Shown here: positions 44,033 to 54,938 of the stretch, in pieces
Position numbering within the stretch: position 1 is the stretch's first letter
Layout: every line of letters begins with the position of its first letter
Source of the DNA: Buchnera aphidicola (Anoecia oenotherae)
GTDB taxonomy: Bacteria > Pseudomonadota > Gammaproteobacteria > Enterobacterales > Enterobacteriaceae
Reading direction: 5' to 3'
Assembly (NCBI RefSeq): GCF_005080765.1
Contig: NZ_CP033012.1
Coordinates: forward strand, 424,785 to 488,784
Length of the DNA stretch: 64,000 bases
Notes under the pieces: model-generated
Databases searched by the model: none
The model's input: only the letters and a program-made list of their open reading frames with translations
What the model was told of the DNA's origin: nothing
Translations under genes and position numbers: made by a program

Positions 44033-44488
44033 ATGAGTATATTAAATATATTACAACATCCAGACATTCGTTTAAGAAGCATAGCTAAACCTGTAAAAAC
44101 AGTAAATAAAAAAATTAAAACTATTATAGATAACATGTTTGAAACTATGTATAAAAATAATGGGATAGGATTAGCAGCTACACAAGTCGATATAAATTTA
44201 CAAATAGCTATTGTTGTAGATTCTGAAAAAAAAAATAATCCTATAATACTAATTAATCCAACCATATTACATTATTCTGGAAATATTGAAGTAGAAGAAG
44301 GTTGTTTATCTATTAAAAATAAACGTGCAATAATATCACGATATTCTTATATAGAAATTAGCGCAACAAATTGGTCTAATAAATTATTTTTTATAAAAGC
44401 ACACGAACTTTTAGCCGTATGTATACAGCATGAAATAGATCATTTGTCAGGAAAATTATTTATCGATTACTTACAACAAAAAAAATAA
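44033..44488 (+). CDS. def: Peptide deformylase
   Basis: Metalloenzyme that removes the formyl group from nascent N-termini. It has 151 residues (E. coli 169). All three motifs are intact: GIGLAATQ (residues 44-51), EEGCLS with metal ligand Cys91, and QHEIDH with His133, Glu134 and His137. The chain ends shortly after LFIDYL, so the C-terminal helix present in E. coli is missing. No strong ribosome-binding site is seen. fmt follows 27 bases downstream. Confidence 0.97.
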   Translation: MSILNILQHPDIRLRSIAKPVKTVNKKIKTIIDNMFETMYKNNGIGLAATQVDINLQIAIVVDSEKKNNPIILINPTILHYSGNIEVEEGCLSIKNKRAIISRYSYIEISATNWSNKLFFIKAHELLAVCIQHEIDHLSGKLFIDYLQQKK

Positions 44489-44515
44489 CTACAAAAAGTT
44501 CATATATATACTACT

Positions 44516-45496
44516 ATGAAAACACAAATTTTAAACAGAAATAATCCTAAGAAATTAAAAATTGTTTTTTCTGGAACTCCTATGTTTGCTGCTAAATATT
44601 TACAATCACTAATCAATTATAAATATGATATTTTAGCTGTTATTACTAAAAAAAATAACAAAAGTAAAAGAGGAAAAAAAACAATTGATAGCCCCGTAAA
44701 AAAAATAGCAAAAATCTTTTCTATTCAAGTATTTGAAATTAATTGCTTATCAAAAGATAAAAAAATCATAAAAAATCTTAAAAAATTAAATGCAGATATT
44801 ATGATTGTCGTAGCTTACGGTTCAATTGTTCCATATTCTATATTACATTTATTTCCTTTTGGATGCATTAATTTACATCCTTCGCTTTTACCACGTTGGA
44901 GAGGAGCATCTCCTATACCTCATTCAATTTTATCTGGAGATAAAATAACTGGAATCACTATTATACAAATGAATGAATCTATAGATTCAGGAAGAATAAT
45001 GTTTGCTTCTAAATGTTTAATTAAAAATAAAGAAACTAGTTCTAGTTTAGAAAAAAAATTATTTAAAATTGGAATTTATGGAATCGTTTATGTACTAAAA
45101 AAAATAGAACATAAAGAACCAATAAAATTAATATATCAAAAAGAAACTCTTTCTACATACTCTAAAAAAATAAAAAAAGAAAACGCAAGAATAAATTGGA
45201 ATAAAGAAGCTTGTTATATAGAACGATTAATTAGAGCATTTATTCCATGGCCAATCGCATTTTTTATTTTTAATAATATTAAAATAAAAGTACTTCAATC
45301 ATCTATTGTATACAATAATGAAATTTATAAAATAGGAGAAATTATTAAAATTAATAAAGAAGGAATCCAAGTTAATACAAAAAATGGTTTAATTTTATTA
45401 AAAAAAATACAGTTTCCAGGAAAAAAAATTATTTCTATTCAAGATTTTATTAATTCAAACAAAAAATTGTTGAAACCAGGAATTGTTTTAAATTAA
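44516..45496 (+). CDS. fmt: Methionyl-tRNA formyltransferase
   Basis: Transfers a formyl group from 10-formyl-THF to initiator Met-tRNA. It has 326 residues (E. coli 315), about nine more at the N-terminus. Conserved segments are VFSGTPMFAAKYL, the catalytic region INLHPSLLPRWRGASPI, the Asp-containing MNESIDSGRI and the C-terminal tRNA-binding domain (ERLIRAFIPWP). Together with FolD (formyl donor), tRNA-fMet and Def, the complete formylation cycle is represented in this window. Confidence 0.97.
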   Translation: MKTQILNRNNPKKLKIVFSGTPMFAAKYLQSLINYKYDILAVITKKNNKSKRGKKTIDSPVKKIAKIFSIQVFEINCLSKDKKIIKNLKKLNADIMIVVAYGSIVPYSILHLFPFGCINLHPSLLPRWRGASPIPHSILSGDKITGITIIQMNESIDSGRIMFASKCLIKNKETSSSLEKKLFKIGIYGIVYVLKKIEHKEPIKLIYQKETLSTYSKKIKKENARINWNKEACYIERLIRAFIPWPIAFFIFNNIKIKVLQSSIVYNNEIYKIGEIIKINKEGIQVNTKNGLILLKKIQFPGKKIISIQDFINSNKKLLKPGIVLN

Positions 45497-45586
45497 TATT
45501 TTACTTATTTAAAATTAAAAAAAGTTATATATAAATCTTATATTATTTTTACGAATATATAAAATCCTAAACTAATTATCTTTTAT

Positions 45587-45624
45587 TTAAGAACATAACA
45601 AAATTTAAAACGCTATGTTCTTAA
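45587..45624. terminator. Hairpin between convergent fmt and rplQ
   Basis: An 11-bp perfect inverted repeat, TTAAGAACATA (45587-45597) and TATGTTCTTAA (45614-45624), with a 16-base loop. It lies between two convergent genes and could terminate either. No long T run follows, so the call is tentative. Confidence 0.4.
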
Positions 45625-45692
45625 TAATTATATATAAATGTATATGTATAGTTAATAACTATCAATAACATCTTCAAAAAACTTAATTACAC

Positions 45693-46106
45693 TTAATGTA
45701 ATTTATTTTCTAACTTTTTAGTAGTATTTAATTTTAAAATATTTTCAGTATTTTTGTTCACCAGTTCGATATATGCTATTGGAGCACAATCTCCAGATCG
45801 TACTCCGCATCTTAATATTCTAGTATATCCTCCAGTACGATTTAAAAATCTTGGACCAATATCTTTTATTAATTTAAAAACAATTTTCTTATCTCTAACT
45901 TTAGAAAATAATCTTCTTCTATTAGATAAAGTATCTTTCTTAGAAAGAGTAATTAATGGCTCTACTATTCTACGTAACTCTTTCGCTTTAGATAAAGTAG
46001 TTTGTATTATTTCATACGTAAATAAAGAATAAGCCATATTTTTTAACATAGACTTCAAATGACCTCTTTTTCTATTTAGTTTACGTCCAATTTTTCTATG
46101 TCTCAT
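45693..46106 (-). CDS. rplQ: Ribosomal protein L17
   Basis: Large-subunit protein near the exit tunnel, last gene of the alpha operon. It has 137 residues (E. coli 127). [20 protein letters not shown] and [20 protein letters not shown] are typical, and the C-terminus is extended and Lys/Asn-rich. AAGGA lies 8 bases before the ATG. Confidence 0.97.
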   Translation of the reverse strand: MRHRKIGRKLNRKRGHLKSMLKNMAYSLFTYEIIQTTLSKAKELRRIVEPLITLSKKDTLSNRRRLFSKVRDKKIVFKLIKDIGPRFLNRTGGYTRILRCGVRSGDCAPIAYIELVNKNTENILKLNTTKKLENKLH

Positions 46107-46163
46107 CTCTATATTCCTTTAAAAAACTATATAGATTTAAATTACTCTATAATTTTAAATTTA

Positions 46164-47150
46164 TTAAACATTTAACAACTTCTTTGGAGGCCAATTTTTT
46201 AAACGCATACCCAAGGAAAGATTTCTTAATGCTAAAATATCTTTTATTTCTGTTAAAGACTTTTTTCCTAAATTAGGAGTTTTTAATAATTCTACTTCTG
46301 TTTTTTGTACTAAATCTCCAATATAGTAAATCATTTCTGCTTTTAAACAATTTGCTGAACGAACTGTCAATTCTAAATCGTCGACAGGACGTAATAAAAT
46401 TGGTTCAAATTCAGGTTTTTCCTCTTTAATTTCTACTTCTGGAATGCTACTTAAATCTACAAAAGCTTCTAATTGATCTGATAAAATAGTAGCTGATTTT
46501 CTAATTGCTTCTTCAGGATTAATAGTTCCATTAGTCTCTATTTCTAATACTAGTTTATCTAAATCAGTTCTTTGTTCAACTCTAGCTGCTTCTACATTAT
46601 AAGAAACACGATTAACAGGACTATAACAAGCATCCAGTAGTAATCTACCTATTATTCTTTCACTACTATTCCTAACTCTAGCAGAAACAGGAACGTATCC
46701 TCTTCCTTTTTCTATTTTTATTCTCATTTTAATAGAAGAATTTAAATCTGTTAAATAACAAATATGATGTTTTGGATTAATTATTTCTATATTAGCATCG
46801 TGAATAATATTAGATGCTGTAACTACTCCAATTCCAGATTTTTCTAAAAATAAAATAGCTTTATCTTTTCCATGAATTTTTACAGCTAATTTTTTTAAAT
46901 TTAATAAAATTTCCAGTATATCTTCTTTAATACCTTCTTTAGTACTATACTCATGTAAAACATTATCAATTTCTACTTCTGTAACAGCACTTCCAGGCAT
47001 AAAAGATAATAAAATTCTACGAAGTGCGTTTCCTAATGTATGACCAAATCCTCGTTCTAATGGTTCTAAAGTAACTTTTGCACGAGTTATATTTATTTGT
47101 TCTACATTTACTAATCTAGGTTTTAGAAAATTTTTATTTAAAAGTGACAT
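46164..47150 (-). CDS. rpoA: RNA polymerase alpha subunit
   Basis: Assembles RNA polymerase (N-terminal domain) and contacts UP elements and activators (C-terminal domain). From the ATG at 47150 it has 328 residues (E. coli 329). The frame is open 16 codons further, but AGAGAGGAA just before this ATG is its ribosome-binding site and [14 protein letters not shown] fits the family. Both domains are intact: [19 protein letters not shown], and [19 protein letters not shown] with [12 protein letters not shown]. It lies between rpsD and rplQ as in E. coli. Confidence 0.98.
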   Translation of the reverse strand: MSLLNKNFLKPRLVNVEQINITRAKVTLEPLERGFGHTLGNALRRILLSFMPGSAVTEVEIDNVLHEYSTKEGIKEDILEILLNLKKLAVKIHGKDKAILFLEKSGIGVVTASNIIHDANIEIINPKHHICYLTDLNSSIKMRIKIEKGRGYVPVSARVRNSSERIIGRLLLDACYSPVNRVSYNVEAARVEQRTDLDKLVLEIETNGTINPEEAIRKSATILSDQLEAFVDLSSIPEVEIKEEKPEFEPILLRPVDDLELTVRSANCLKAEMIYYIGDLVQKTEVELLKTPNLGKKSLTEIKDILALRNLSLGMRLKNWPPKKLLNV

Positions 47151-47175
47151 ATATTCCTCTCTTAATGATGGTTCT

Positions 47176-47796
47176 TTATTTTGAATATAGTTCAACAATT
47201 AAATGTTCATTAATTTCTGAAGAAAAATCAACCCGTTCAGGAACTCTAATTAATTTAGCCTGCATAGTAGACTTATTTAAATTTATCCACGTGGATGGTT
47301 CTCTTTGTTCTGCTAACTGCATAGAATTTTTTATTCGAATATAATTTTTAGCATTATTTTTTATTCCAATAACGTCGTTTTTTAAAATTTGATATGAAGG
47401 AATATTTACTATTTTATCATTGATGGTAATTATTTTATGAGTTATTAACTGTCTAGATTCAGCTCTAGTTGAACCAAATCCAATACGGTAAACAATATTG
47501 TCTAATCTATGTTCTAATAAAAACAATAAATTTTCACCTGTATTTCCTTTTAATCTTGCTGCTTTTTTATAATAGTTTCTAAATTGTCTCTCTAGAACAC
47601 CATATAATCTTCTTACTTTTTGCTTTTCTCTCAATTGTACACCATAATCTGATAATCTTGTTTTTTTTATACCATGCTGACCAGGCGGTCTATCTATTTT
47701 ACATTTCGATTCTATAGATCGAACTCCTGATTTAAAAAACAAATCTGTTCCTTCTCTACGACTCAGTTTTAATTTTGGACCAAGATATTTTGCCAT
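47176..47796 (-). CDS. rpsD: Ribosomal protein S4
   Basis: Primary 16S-binding protein and, in E. coli, the repressor of the alpha operon. It has 206 residues (E. coli 206). [40 protein letters not shown] and an S4 domain ([20 protein letters not shown]) are conserved. AAGGAG lies 9 bases before the ATG. Confidence 0.98.
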   Translation of the reverse strand: MAKYLGPKLKLSRREGTDLFFKSGVRSIESKCKIDRPPGQHGIKKTRLSDYGVQLREKQKVRRLYGVLERQFRNYYKKAARLKGNTGENLLFLLEHRLDNIVYRIGFGSTRAESRQLITHKIITINDKIVNIPSYQILKNDVIGIKNNAKNYIRIKNSMQLAEQREPSTWINLNKSTMQAKLIRVPERVDFSSEINEHLIVELYSK

Positions 47797-47824
47797 GTAT
47801 TATTTCTCCTTAACATTGACTAAT

Positions 47825-48214
47825 TTATACACGTCTTTTCTTAGGAGGACGACATCCATTATGTGGTATAGGAGTTACGTCTGTAATATTAGTAATTTTA
47901 AATCCAGCAGAATTCAATGCTCTAATTGTAGATTCTCTTCCAGGTCCAGGCCCTTTTACCATTACTTCTAAATTTTTTAAACCATAATCTTTTACTAATT
48001 CGGCACACCGTTCTGCTGCTACTTGTGCTGCAAACGGAGTAGATTTTCTAGATCCTCTAAAACCAGATCCTCCTGCAGTTGCCCATCCTAAAACATTTCC
48101 TTGTTTATCAGTAATAGTAACAATAGTATTGTTAAATGAAGCATGAATATGCGCTATTCCGTCTAAAACTTGCTTTTTTACTCGTTTACGAGTACGTATT
48201 GTGGTTTTTGCCAT
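47825..48214 (-). CDS. rpsK: Ribosomal protein S11
   Basis: Platform protein of the small subunit. From the ATG at 48214 ([15 protein letters not shown]) it has 129 residues, the same as E. coli; seven upstream in-frame codons are not part of it. The C-terminus [16 protein letters not shown] is unchanged. Very highly conserved. Confidence 0.98.
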   Translation of the reverse strand: MAKTTIRTRKRVKKQVLDGIAHIHASFNNTIVTITDKQGNVLGWATAGGSGFRGSRKSTPFAAQVAAERCAELVKDYGLKNLEVMVKGPGPGRESTIRALNSAGFKITNITDVTPIPHNGCRPPKKRRV

Positions 48215-48235
48215 AATTCTTTTATAAAACTCCAA

Positions 48236-48592
48236 TTATTTTTTTATAGATTTTCTAGGACCTTTACACGTTCTTGCATTAGTTTTGGTTCTTTGACCTC
48301 GTACTGGTAACCCTTTTCTATGTCTTAATCCTCTATAACATCCTAAATCTATCAAACGTTTAATACTTAGCGTTTTTTCTCTTCGTAAATCTCCTTCTAC
48401 AATAAATTTAGAAATAGCTGTTCTCAATAAATCTATCTGTGAATCACGTAAATCCTTTACTTTACTATCTTCATTAACACCTATACTATTGCAAATTAAC
48501 TTAGAACTAGAAATTCCAATTCCGTATATTTTTGTTAATGCTATTCTTATATGTTTATGATCAGGAATATTAATTCCTGCAATACGAGCCAT
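48236..48592 (-). CDS. rpsM: Ribosomal protein S13
   Basis: Small-subunit head protein contacting tRNA and the large subunit. It has 118 residues (E. coli 118). [39 protein letters not shown] and the basic tail are typical. AGGAG lies 5 bases before the ATG. It is the first gene of the alpha operon; rpmJ precedes it. Confidence 0.98.
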   Translation of the reverse strand: MARIAGINIPDHKHIRIALTKIYGIGISSSKLICNSIGVNEDSKVKDLRDSQIDLLRTAISKFIVEGDLRREKTLSIKRLIDLGCYRGLRHRKGLPVRGQRTKTNARTCKGPRKSIKK

Positions 48593-48687
48593 AAAAACTC
48601 CTAAATATTATAGTACAAAAGTTAATTATTTATAATAAAGTTTTATTTAATGTTATTTAACTTATTAAAGTTTAATCTAAATATTAT

Positions 48688-48804
48688 TTATCCTTGTCTC
48701 TGTTTATGTTTTGGATCGCTAATGCAATATACACGAATCACATTTTTTCTACGTACTATTTTACAATTTCTACATAATTTTTTTACTGATGCTCTTACTT
48801 TCAT
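48688..48804 (-). CDS. rpmJ: Ribosomal protein L36
   Basis: Small zinc-ribbon protein of the large subunit, 38 residues from ATG 48804 to TAA 48688. The translation begins [19 protein letters not shown] and ends [10 protein letters not shown]. The zinc ligands Cys11, Cys14, Cys27 and His33 are present. It lies between secY and rpsM as in E. coli. Confidence 0.97.
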   Translation of the reverse strand: MKVRASVKKLCRNCKIVRRKNVIRVYCISDPKHKQRQG

Positions 48805-48833
48805 TTGTAGATCTCAATATATTTAATTAAAAA

Positions 48834-50177
48834 CTATTTTTTTTTATTGTTAAAATATAAATTAGATTTTTTTAAAATAACATCATATTGATTTGATATA
48901 ATTAAAGTTTGTATTTGAGTTATAAAATCTATTATAACTACAACAACTATTAATAATGATGTTCCTCCAAAATAAAACGGCATATTAAAAACGTTTTTTA
49001 TAAATTCTGGCATCAAACAAATAAACATCATATATATAGAACCAATACATGTTAATTTCAGCATAATACTACTAATATACTTTTCTGTCTTTTCTCCCGG
49101 TCTAATTCCTGGAATAAAAGCTCCTGATTTTTTTAAATTTTCTGCAGTTTCTCTTGGGTTAAATGCTAATTGACTATAGAAAAAACAAAAAAATACTATC
49201 GATATAGCATATAACAAACTATAAAGAATATGACTGAATTTAAAAAATAGAATTATTTTACATAATACATTTAAATTATCCAAATGTTTACTTAAATACC
49301 AAGATGCTATAATAGAAGGAAAAATTAACATGCTAGACGAAAATATTGCTGGCATAACACCAGACATATTTAATTTTAATGGTAGATGAGTATTTTGAGT
49401 AGAATACATTCTACTTCCTCGTTGACGACCAGCATAGCGTATTGTTATTTGTCTTTGACACCGCTCAACAAAAACTACGAAAAAGATAGATATTGTAATA
49501 ATGATCATTACAACTATATACTGTAATACAGTATATTCATTGTTATAAAATTGATTAATTATTTTACTAAAAATTGAAGGAAATCCTGATAAAATACTGA
49601 TAAATATTAATATAGACGTTCCATTTCCTAAACCATATTCAGTAATCAATTCACTTAACCACATTAAAAACAATGACCCTGAAATTAAACTAAAAATAGC
49701 AATAAAATAAAAATAAATGTCAGGATTAAGAATAAAATATTTCATTCCAGGTAAAAATGGAAGGCTAGTAGCTAATCCAACTGATTGAAAAATAGCTAAT
49801 AACAATGTCAAATACCTTACATACTTATTAATTTTTTTACTTCCTAATTCTCCTTCTTTTTTTAGCTTAGAAAAAGTAGGATAAGCTAAAGTTAATACTT
49901 GAATAATAATAGACGCTGAAATATAGGGCATAATTCCTAATGCAAATATAGAAGCTCTACTTAAAGATCCACCAGAAAACATATTAAATATGTCAAAAAT
50001 TCCACTAGAATTAGAATATATAATTTTTGACAATACTGGAATATTAATTCCAGGAATAGGAATAAACGAACCAATACGAAAAACAATAATAGAAAAAACA
50101 AAAAATATTATTCTTCTTTTTAATTCAATTATTCCTTTATTATAATTTTTGTAATAGTTAATCAATTTATATTCCAT
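48834..50177 (-). CDS. secY: SecY, protein translocase channel subunit
   Basis: Core of the SecYEG translocon, ten transmembrane helices, 447 residues (E. coli 443). Conserved features are RIGSFIPIPGIN, the plug-region FNMFSGGSL, the cytoplasmic loop VVFVERCQRQITIRYAGRQ and ENLKKSGAFIPGIRPGEKT. There is no obvious ribosome-binding site; the start is 6 bases after the rplO stop, so coupling is likely. It receives 4.5S RNA/SRP clients; PpiD acts at its periplasmic side. Confidence 0.98.
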   Translation of the reverse strand: MEYKLINYYKNYNKGIIELKRRIIFFVFSIIVFRIGSFIPIPGINIPVLSKIIYSNSSGIFDIFNMFSGGSLSRASIFALGIMPYISASIIIQVLTLAYPTFSKLKKEGELGSKKINKYVRYLTLLLAIFQSVGLATSLPFLPGMKYFILNPDIYFYFIAIFSLISGSLFLMWLSELITEYGLGNGTSILIFISILSGFPSIFSKIINQFYNNEYTVLQYIVVMIIITISIFFVVFVERCQRQITIRYAGRQRGSRMYSTQNTHLPLKLNMSGVMPAIFSSSMLIFPSIIASWYLSKHLDNLNVLCKIILFFKFSHILYSLLYAISIVFFCFFYSQLAFNPRETAENLKKSGAFIPGIRPGEKTEKYISSIMLKLTCIGSIYMMFICLMPEFIKNVFNMPFYFGGTSLLIVVVVIIDFITQIQTLIISNQYDVILKKSNLYFNNKKK

Positions 50178-50183
50178 AATAGA

Positions 50184-50624
50184 TTATTCATTTTTAATTG
50201 TTCCACCACATGATTCTATTACTAAACGTGCTCCTTTTGTAACAGATAAACCTTTTACTATAAGAGATTTTTTTAAAGTACCATGTAAAATTATTTTCAC
50301 GTACTTTATATTATTATTTATAATATTATTTTTCTTTAATTCATTAATAGTAATAGCATGTTTAGTATTTATTTTATTTAAATCTGATAAACGAACTTCT
50401 ACTGTTAACTTTTTCTTTCTGGAAAAAAAACCAAACTTAGGTGATCGTCTATATAAAGGAGTTTGTCCTCCTTCAAACGTTCTGCTAATTTTCCTTCCAC
50501 TCCTAGATTTTTGTCCCTTGTGACCTCTTCCACACGTCTTTCCTAACCCTGAACCAATCCCTCTTCCAACTCTTTTTTTTCTTGTAACAGAACCTTTTTG
50601 TGAAGAAATAGTATTTAAACGCAT
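50184..50624 (-). CDS. rplO: Ribosomal protein L15
   Basis: Large-subunit protein with a long basic extension, 146 residues (E. coli 144). [26 protein letters not shown] and [10 protein letters not shown] are typical. The AAGGA ribosome-binding site overlaps the end of rpmD, one base upstream of this gene. Confidence 0.97.
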   Translation of the reverse strand: MRLNTISSQKGSVTRKKRVGRGIGSGLGKTCGRGHKGQKSRSGRKISRTFEGGQTPLYRRSPKFGFFSRKKKLTVEVRLSDLNKINTKHAITINELKKNNIINNNIKYVKIILHGTLKKSLIVKGLSVTKGARLVIESCGGTIKNE

Positions 50625-50625
50625 A

Positions 50626-50814
50626 TTAAAATTCCTTTACTGCTAACATGTAAGATACTAATTTTATCATTCCTTGCAAAGAAGGATTATTTTTTCTTAT
50701 AACAGTATGCCCTATATATCTAAGACCTAGTCCTTTTAAAGTAGCTTTATGCTTTGGTAATATTCCTATAGAACTTTTAATTTGAGTGATTTTTACACTA
50801 TCATTATTTATCAT
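50626..50814 (-). CDS. rpmD: Ribosomal protein L30
   Basis: Small large-subunit protein, 62 residues (E. coli 59). [33 protein letters not shown] matches closely over two overlapping halves. GGAG lies 9 bases upstream and overlaps the rpsE stop. Confidence 0.96.
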   Translation of the reverse strand: MINNDSVKITQIKSSIGILPKHKATLKGLGLRYIGHTVIRKNNPSLQGMIKLVSYMLAVKEF

Positions 50815-50820
50815 TTTACT

Positions 50821-51330
50821 TCACTCCAATATGTCACTAATAAGTTTATTTCTTTTTTTAGCTACCATAGAAGGGGATCGCATTCTAGACAAACCATCTA
50901 ATGTGGCTCTAACTACATTAATAGGATTAGTAGATCCATACGTCTTAGCTAATACGTTGTGTATACCTGAAACTTCTAATACAGCACGCATAGCACCTCC
51001 TGCTATTATCCCTGTTCCTTCTGAAGCTGGTTTCATAAAAATATTCGATCCAGTATGAGATCCTGTAACTGAATGTTGTAATGTTCCTTTATTTAATGGA
51101 ATACTAATCATATTTTTTCGTGCTTTTTCCATAGCTTTTTGAATAGCAGCAGGGACTTCTTTAGCTTTTCCATATCCGAATCCTACTTTTCCACGTCCAT
51201 CCCCTACAACCGTTAATGCAGTAAAAGAAAAAACCCTACCACCTTTAACAGTTTTTGATACTCTGTTAACAGCTACTAATTTTTCTTTTAAATCTCCATG
51301 AGAAACATTCTTTTTTTCAAATTTTGACAT
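50821..51330 (-). CDS. rpsE: Ribosomal protein S5
   Basis: Small-subunit protein affecting decoding fidelity, 169 residues (E. coli 167). The core [40 protein letters not shown] and the glycine-rich [19 protein letters not shown] are conserved. AAGG precedes the ATG. Confidence 0.98.
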   Translation of the reverse strand: MSKFEKKNVSHGDLKEKLVAVNRVSKTVKGGRVFSFTALTVVGDGRGKVGFGYGKAKEVPAAIQKAMEKARKNMISIPLNKGTLQHSVTGSHTGSNIFMKPASEGTGIIAGGAMRAVLEVSGIHNVLAKTYGSTNPINVVRATLDGLSRMRSPSMVAKKRNKLISDILE

Positions 51331-51341
51331 CCTATTTTACC

Positions 51342-51704
51342 TTAAAAATTAAGTCCTGTTTTTCGTGCTGAAACTGCTAATTCCTTTACACGACCATGAT
51401 ATTTAAAACCAGAACGATCGAAAGAAACTTTTTTAATACCTTTTTCTAAGGCTCTTTTAGCTATTTCTTTTCCAATAATCGAAGCAGATTTTTTATTTCC
51501 AGTTCCTTTTTTACTATTTATTATTCGTTTTTCTAAAGTGCAAGCTGATGCTATAATTGTACAAAAATCTGAGCTAATTACTTGAGCATATATATGTTTT
51601 GAAGTACGATGAACAACTAATCGAATTGCTTTTAACTCTTTTAATTTTTCTCTTGTTTTACGTGCTCTACGTAATCTAGACATTCTTTTAATATTAGGAT
51701 TCAT
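51342..51704 (-). CDS. rplR: Ribosomal protein L18
   Basis: 5S rRNA-binding protein of the large subunit, 120 residues (E. coli 117). [17 protein letters not shown] and [20 protein letters not shown] are conserved. Only a weak ribosome-binding site is present, consistent with coupling to rplF 5 bases upstream. Confidence 0.97.
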   Translation of the reverse strand: MNPNIKRMSRLRRARKTREKLKELKAIRLVVHRTSKHIYAQVISSDFCTIIASACTLEKRIINSKKGTGNKKSASIIGKEIAKRALEKGIKKVSFDRSGFKYHGRVKELAVSARKTGLNF

Positions 51705-51709
51705 ATAAA

Positions 51710-52246
51710 TTATTTCTTTTTTGCCTCTTTAATTCGAACTTTTTCATGTTCATAACGTATACCTTTTCCTTTATAAGGTTCTGGTATTCTGTAACTACGC
51801 AAATTCGATGCTACTTGACCAACTAACTGTTTATTAGCACTTTTCAATATAATTTCAGTTGTAGATGGACTTTCTGCTAATACACCTTTTGGTAAAATAT
51901 ATTCAACATTATGCGAATATCCTAATGACATATTAATAATGTTTTTTTTTGATAAAGAAATTCTATATCCAACACCTGATAACTTTAACTTTTTAATAAA
52001 TCCTGTAGAAACTCCAACTATCATTGAATATATTATTGATCTAGTAGTACCTGCTTGAGCCCAACTTTTAGAATCATCGACCTGAGTTTTAAAAACTAAA
52101 ACATTACTTTCATACTGTACATTAACATATTTGTGTATTTTATATGATAAAGAATCGAATGATCCTGTTATATGAATTATTGGATAGTTTAAAACAACTT
52201 TTACTTCTTTTGGAACAACAATAGGTAATTTTGCAATTCTAGACAT
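51710..52246 (-). CDS. rplF: Ribosomal protein L6
   Basis: Large-subunit protein near the factor-binding site, 178 residues from the ATG at 52246 (E. coli 177). An in-frame GTG two codons upstream is rejected: [12 protein letters not shown] matches the family and GGAG is 8 bases from the ATG. The C-terminal [24 protein letters not shown] is conserved. Confidence 0.97.
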   Translation of the reverse strand: MSRIAKLPIVVPKEVKVVLNYPIIHITGSFDSLSYKIHKYVNVQYESNVLVFKTQVDDSKSWAQAGTTRSIIYSMIVGVSTGFIKKLKLSGVGYRISLSKKNIINMSLGYSHNVEYILPKGVLAESPSTTEIILKSANKQLVGQVASNLRSYRIPEPYKGKGIRYEHEKVRIKEAKKK

Positions 52247-52262
52247 ACACACACTACTCCAA

Positions 52263-52658
52263 TTAAGCTACATAACAAATTATTTCTCCACCTAATCCTA
52301 TTTTACGAGCATTCTTATCTGTCATAACTCCTTTAGAAGTAGATAAAATGGAAATTCCAAAACCATCCATAACCATTGGAATAGATCGCTTTTTTTTATA
52401 TATCCTAGAACTAGGACGACTTGCTCGTTCTATTTTTTCTATAACAGCATGACCTTGAAAATATTTTAAAAATATTTCTAAAAAAAATATTTTTTTGCTT
52501 TTTTTTATTATTACATCTAAAATATATCCTTCTTCTTTTAATACTTTACTAATTTCTAATTTAATGTTTGAAAAACTTATTTTTACTGAAATTTTATTAG
52601 AAGCTTGACTGTTTCGTATACGAGTTAACATATCTGAAATAGGATCTTGCATGCTCAA
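52263..52658 (-). CDS. rpsH: Ribosomal protein S8 (TTG start)
   Basis: Primary 16S-binding protein and, in E. coli, the repressor of the spc operon. It has 131 residues (E. coli 130). The start is TTG at 52658: it gives [16 protein letters not shown], exactly the E. coli N-terminus, and GGGGAG sits 9 bases upstream; the next ATG would be 15 bases from that site. The C-terminus [17 protein letters not shown] [21 protein letters not shown] is conserved. Confidence 0.96.
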   Translation of the reverse strand: MSMQDPISDMLTRIRNSQASNKISVKISFSNIKLEISKVLKEEGYILDVIIKKSKKIFFLEIFLKYFQGHAVIEKIERASRPSSRIYKKKRSIPMVMDGFGISILSTSKGVMTDKNARKIGLGGEIICYVA

Positions 52659-52759
52659 TTAAATTTTCTCCCCTTAAATCTTTCTACTATATATGTGTAT
52701 AATACTTAAATAATAGACATAAATATTAAAAATATTGGTCTTTTGACACCGTATATAAA

Positions 52760-53065
52760 CTACCAACTAGCTTTTCTTAAACCTGGTATTTCTCCTCTCA
52801 TAGCAGATTCTCTTACTTTCATTCTACTTAATCCAAATTTTCTTAAATAAGCATGAGGTCTACCTGTTTGACGACATCTATTTCTTTGTCTGCACATACT
52901 AGAATCTCTTGGTAATGACTGTAGTTTTAACACAGCATCAAAACGTACTTCTTCTTTTAAATGAGAATTTAAAATAATAGATTTTAATTTTTTTCTTGCA
53001 TTGAAAAATTTTTTAGCTAAATAAATTCGTTTTACTTCTCTAGCTTTCATTGATTGTTTAGCCAT
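52760..53065 (-). CDS. rpsN: Ribosomal protein S14
   Basis: Small-subunit head protein, zinc-independent long form, 101 residues (E. coli 101). [13 protein letters not shown] and [20 protein letters not shown] followed by [15 protein letters not shown] [11 protein letters not shown] are typical. A 101-base spacer separates it from rpsH. Confidence 0.98.
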   Translation of the reverse strand: MAKQSMKAREVKRIYLAKKFFNARKKLKSIILNSHLKEEVRFDAVLKLQSLPRDSSMCRQRNRCRQTGRPHAYLRKFGLSRMKVRESAMRGEIPGLRKASW

Positions 53066-53086
53066 AATAATACATAATTCCTTTCT

Positions 53087-53626
53087 TTAATTTCTAAATG
53101 GAAAATTAAACGCAGATAATAATTCATATCCTTCAGAATCTGATAAAGAAGTAGTTGTAATAGTAACGTTTAATCCTCTTATTTTATCTACTTTATCATA
53201 ATTAATTTCTGGAAAAATAATTTGTTCTTTTATTCCAAAATTATAATTTCCTTGTTTATCAAAAGAAGAACGAGGAAATCCTCTAAAATCACGAATTCTA
53301 GGTATAGCTATCGATATTAAACGATAAAAAAAATCCCATTTTCTTTTTCCTCTTAAAGTAACCTTACATCCTATAGGATACCCTTTTCGAATTTTAAATC
53401 CTGCTACTGATTTTCGAACTTTCGTAATCAATGGTTTTTGACCTGATATTAATGATAAATCTGATACAGCATTATTTAATATTTTTTTATCTGATATAGC
53501 AGTTCCTACACCCATATTTAAAACAATTTTTTCTATCTTAGGAACTTGCATTATAGAACTATAATTAAATTTAACCATAAGTTTCTTTATAACAACACTA
53601 TTAAAATAATTATATAATATAGACAT
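53087..53626 (-). CDS. rplE: Ribosomal protein L5
   Basis: 5S rRNA-binding protein contacting P-site tRNA. From the ATG at 53626 it has 179 residues, as in E. coli; 13 further upstream codons overlap rplX and do not match. AAGGA lies 8 bases before this [23 protein letters not shown] and [15 protein letters not shown] [15 protein letters not shown] are conserved. Confidence 0.97.
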   Translation of the reverse strand: MSILYNYFNSVVIKKLMVKFNYSSIMQVPKIEKIVLNMGVGTAISDKKILNNAVSDLSLISGQKPLITKVRKSVAGFKIRKGYPIGCKVTLRGKRKWDFFYRLISIAIPRIRDFRGFPRSSFDKQGNYNFGIKEQIIFPEINYDKVDKIRGLNVTITTTSLSDSEGYELLSAFNFPFRN

Positions 53627-53648
53627 ATAAATAATCCTTTTTTTCTTT

Positions 53649-53966
53649 CTATATAAGTATTTCATTACTGGACTTAAAAAATCTAAATTTTTTTCCTGAT
53701 TGAAATTTAAATCCTATTTTTTCTGATTTTCCAGTTTTTTTATTTAAAACACCTACATTAGAAATATGAATATAAGCCTCTTGTTTTATAATTCCACCAC
53801 TTTTATTTTGAGAAGGAACTGACTTTTGATGTTTAGTTACTATATTAATCCCTTTAACCATTACTTTATTACTATCTGATTTTATTCCTATAACTTTTCC
53901 TACTTTACCTTTATCTCTCCCTGATAAAATCATTACTGTATCATTTTTACGAATTTTAGCTGCCAT
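53649..53966 (-). CDS. rplX: Ribosomal protein L24
   Basis: Assembly-initiating large-subunit protein with a KOW motif ([18 protein letters not shown]), 105 residues (E. coli 104). [13 protein letters not shown] follows. AAGG lies 7 bases before the ATG; the neighbours are rplN and rplE as in E. coli. Confidence 0.97.
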   Translation of the reverse strand: MAAKIRKNDTVMILSGRDKGKVGKVIGIKSDSNKVMVKGINIVTKHQKSVPSQNKSGGIIKQEAYIHISNVGVLNKKTGKSEKIGFKFQSGKKFRFFKSSNEILI

Positions 53967-53976
53967 AATTTTACCT

Positions 53977-54348
53977 TTATATTACTTCTGAAGCTAAAGA
54001 AACAATTTTCATAAATTTTTCATTACGTAATTCTCTTGTAACAGGACCAAAAATTCTAGTACCAACTAATTGTTCATTTACATTATTTAATAAAACACAA
54101 GAGTTTCTATCAAATCGAATTAAAGAACCATCAGTTCTCCTAACACCTTTTCTTGTTCTTATCACTACAGCTTTAAGAACATCTCCTTTTTTTACTTTTC
54201 CTCTTGGAATTGCTTCTTTTATAGCTATTTTAATAATATCTCCAATGTTCGCATATCTTCTCTTTGAACCACCTAATACTTTTATACAAATTGCTAATTT
54301 AGCACCCGAATTGTCAGCTACATTAAGAACAGTTTCTACCTGTATCAT
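53977..54348 (-). CDS. rplN: Ribosomal protein L14
   Basis: Large-subunit interface protein, 123 residues (E. coli 123). [34 protein letters not shown] and [10 protein letters not shown] are conserved. It is the first gene of the spc group. The 142-base AT-rich spacer before it separates it from rpsQ and probably holds a promoter; an imperfect palindrome (AACATA ... TATGTT near 54389-54408) lies there. Confidence 0.98.
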   Translation of the reverse strand: MIQVETVLNVADNSGAKLAICIKVLGGSKRRYANIGDIIKIAIKEAIPRGKVKKGDVLKAVVIRTRKGVRRTDGSLIRFDRNSCVLLNNVNEQLVGTRIFGPVTRELRNEKFMKIVSLASEVI

Positions 54349-54490
54349 TTTAAATTTTATCTCTTTATTATATTCACAAAATTATAAAACATAGTTATAT
54401 TATGTTTGTTAAACATATATGAAAAAGTCATGATATTAAACTATATACTTATTCTTATATAGTATAATACTATATTGAAATATAAATAAA

Positions 54491-54745
54491 TTAAATAACT
54501 ATTTTTTTTACTATACATACTAATTTCCATGATTTAGTCTTAGAAATAGGACGACATTCCTGTACTTTTACAATATCTCCTACAGAACATTCATTCTTTT
54601 CATCATGAATATGTAATTTAGTAGTACGCTTTACAAACTTTCTATACAAACTATGCTTTACTAATTTTTCTATTATTACCGTTGCTGACTTATACATTTT
54701 ATTACTACTTATTTTTCCCTGTAATGTATTCTTTTTTTTAACCAT
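54491..54745 (-). CDS. rpsQ: Ribosomal protein S17
   Basis: Primary 16S-binding protein, 84 residues from the ATG at 54745 (E. coli 84). Another ATG three codons upstream is possible, but [11 protein letters not shown] aligns position for position with the E. coli start. [21 protein letters not shown] and [11 protein letters not shown] are conserved. The start overlaps the rpmC end by 8 bases. Confidence 0.96.
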   Translation of the reverse strand: MVKKKNTLQGKISSNKMYKSATVIIEKLVKHSLYRKFVKRTTKLHIHDEKNECSVGDIVKVQECRPISKTKSWKLVCIVKKIVI

Positions 54746-54938
54746 TATCTTCATGCCTTTTTTCCATAAAAATAGTTTTAGTTCTAGAAATTTGCTTTCT
54801 AATTTTTTTTAATAAATGTGTTTGTTTTAATTTTCCTGATGAAAATTGCATTTTTAAATTAAACTGTTCTCTATAGAAAATTATTAACTGCTCATAAATT
54901 TTGTTTTTTTTTAAAGAACGCAATTTATCTATTAACAT
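54738..54938 (-). CDS. rpmC: Ribosomal protein L29
   Basis: Two-helix large-subunit protein near the exit tunnel, 66 residues (E. coli 63). The best conserved part is [20 protein letters not shown]. It overlaps rplP by 14 bases and rpsQ by 8 bases. Confidence 0.95.
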   Translation of the reverse strand: MLIDKLRSLKKNKIYEQLIIFYREQFNLKMQFSSGKLKQTHLLKKIRKQISRTKTIFMEKRHEDNG

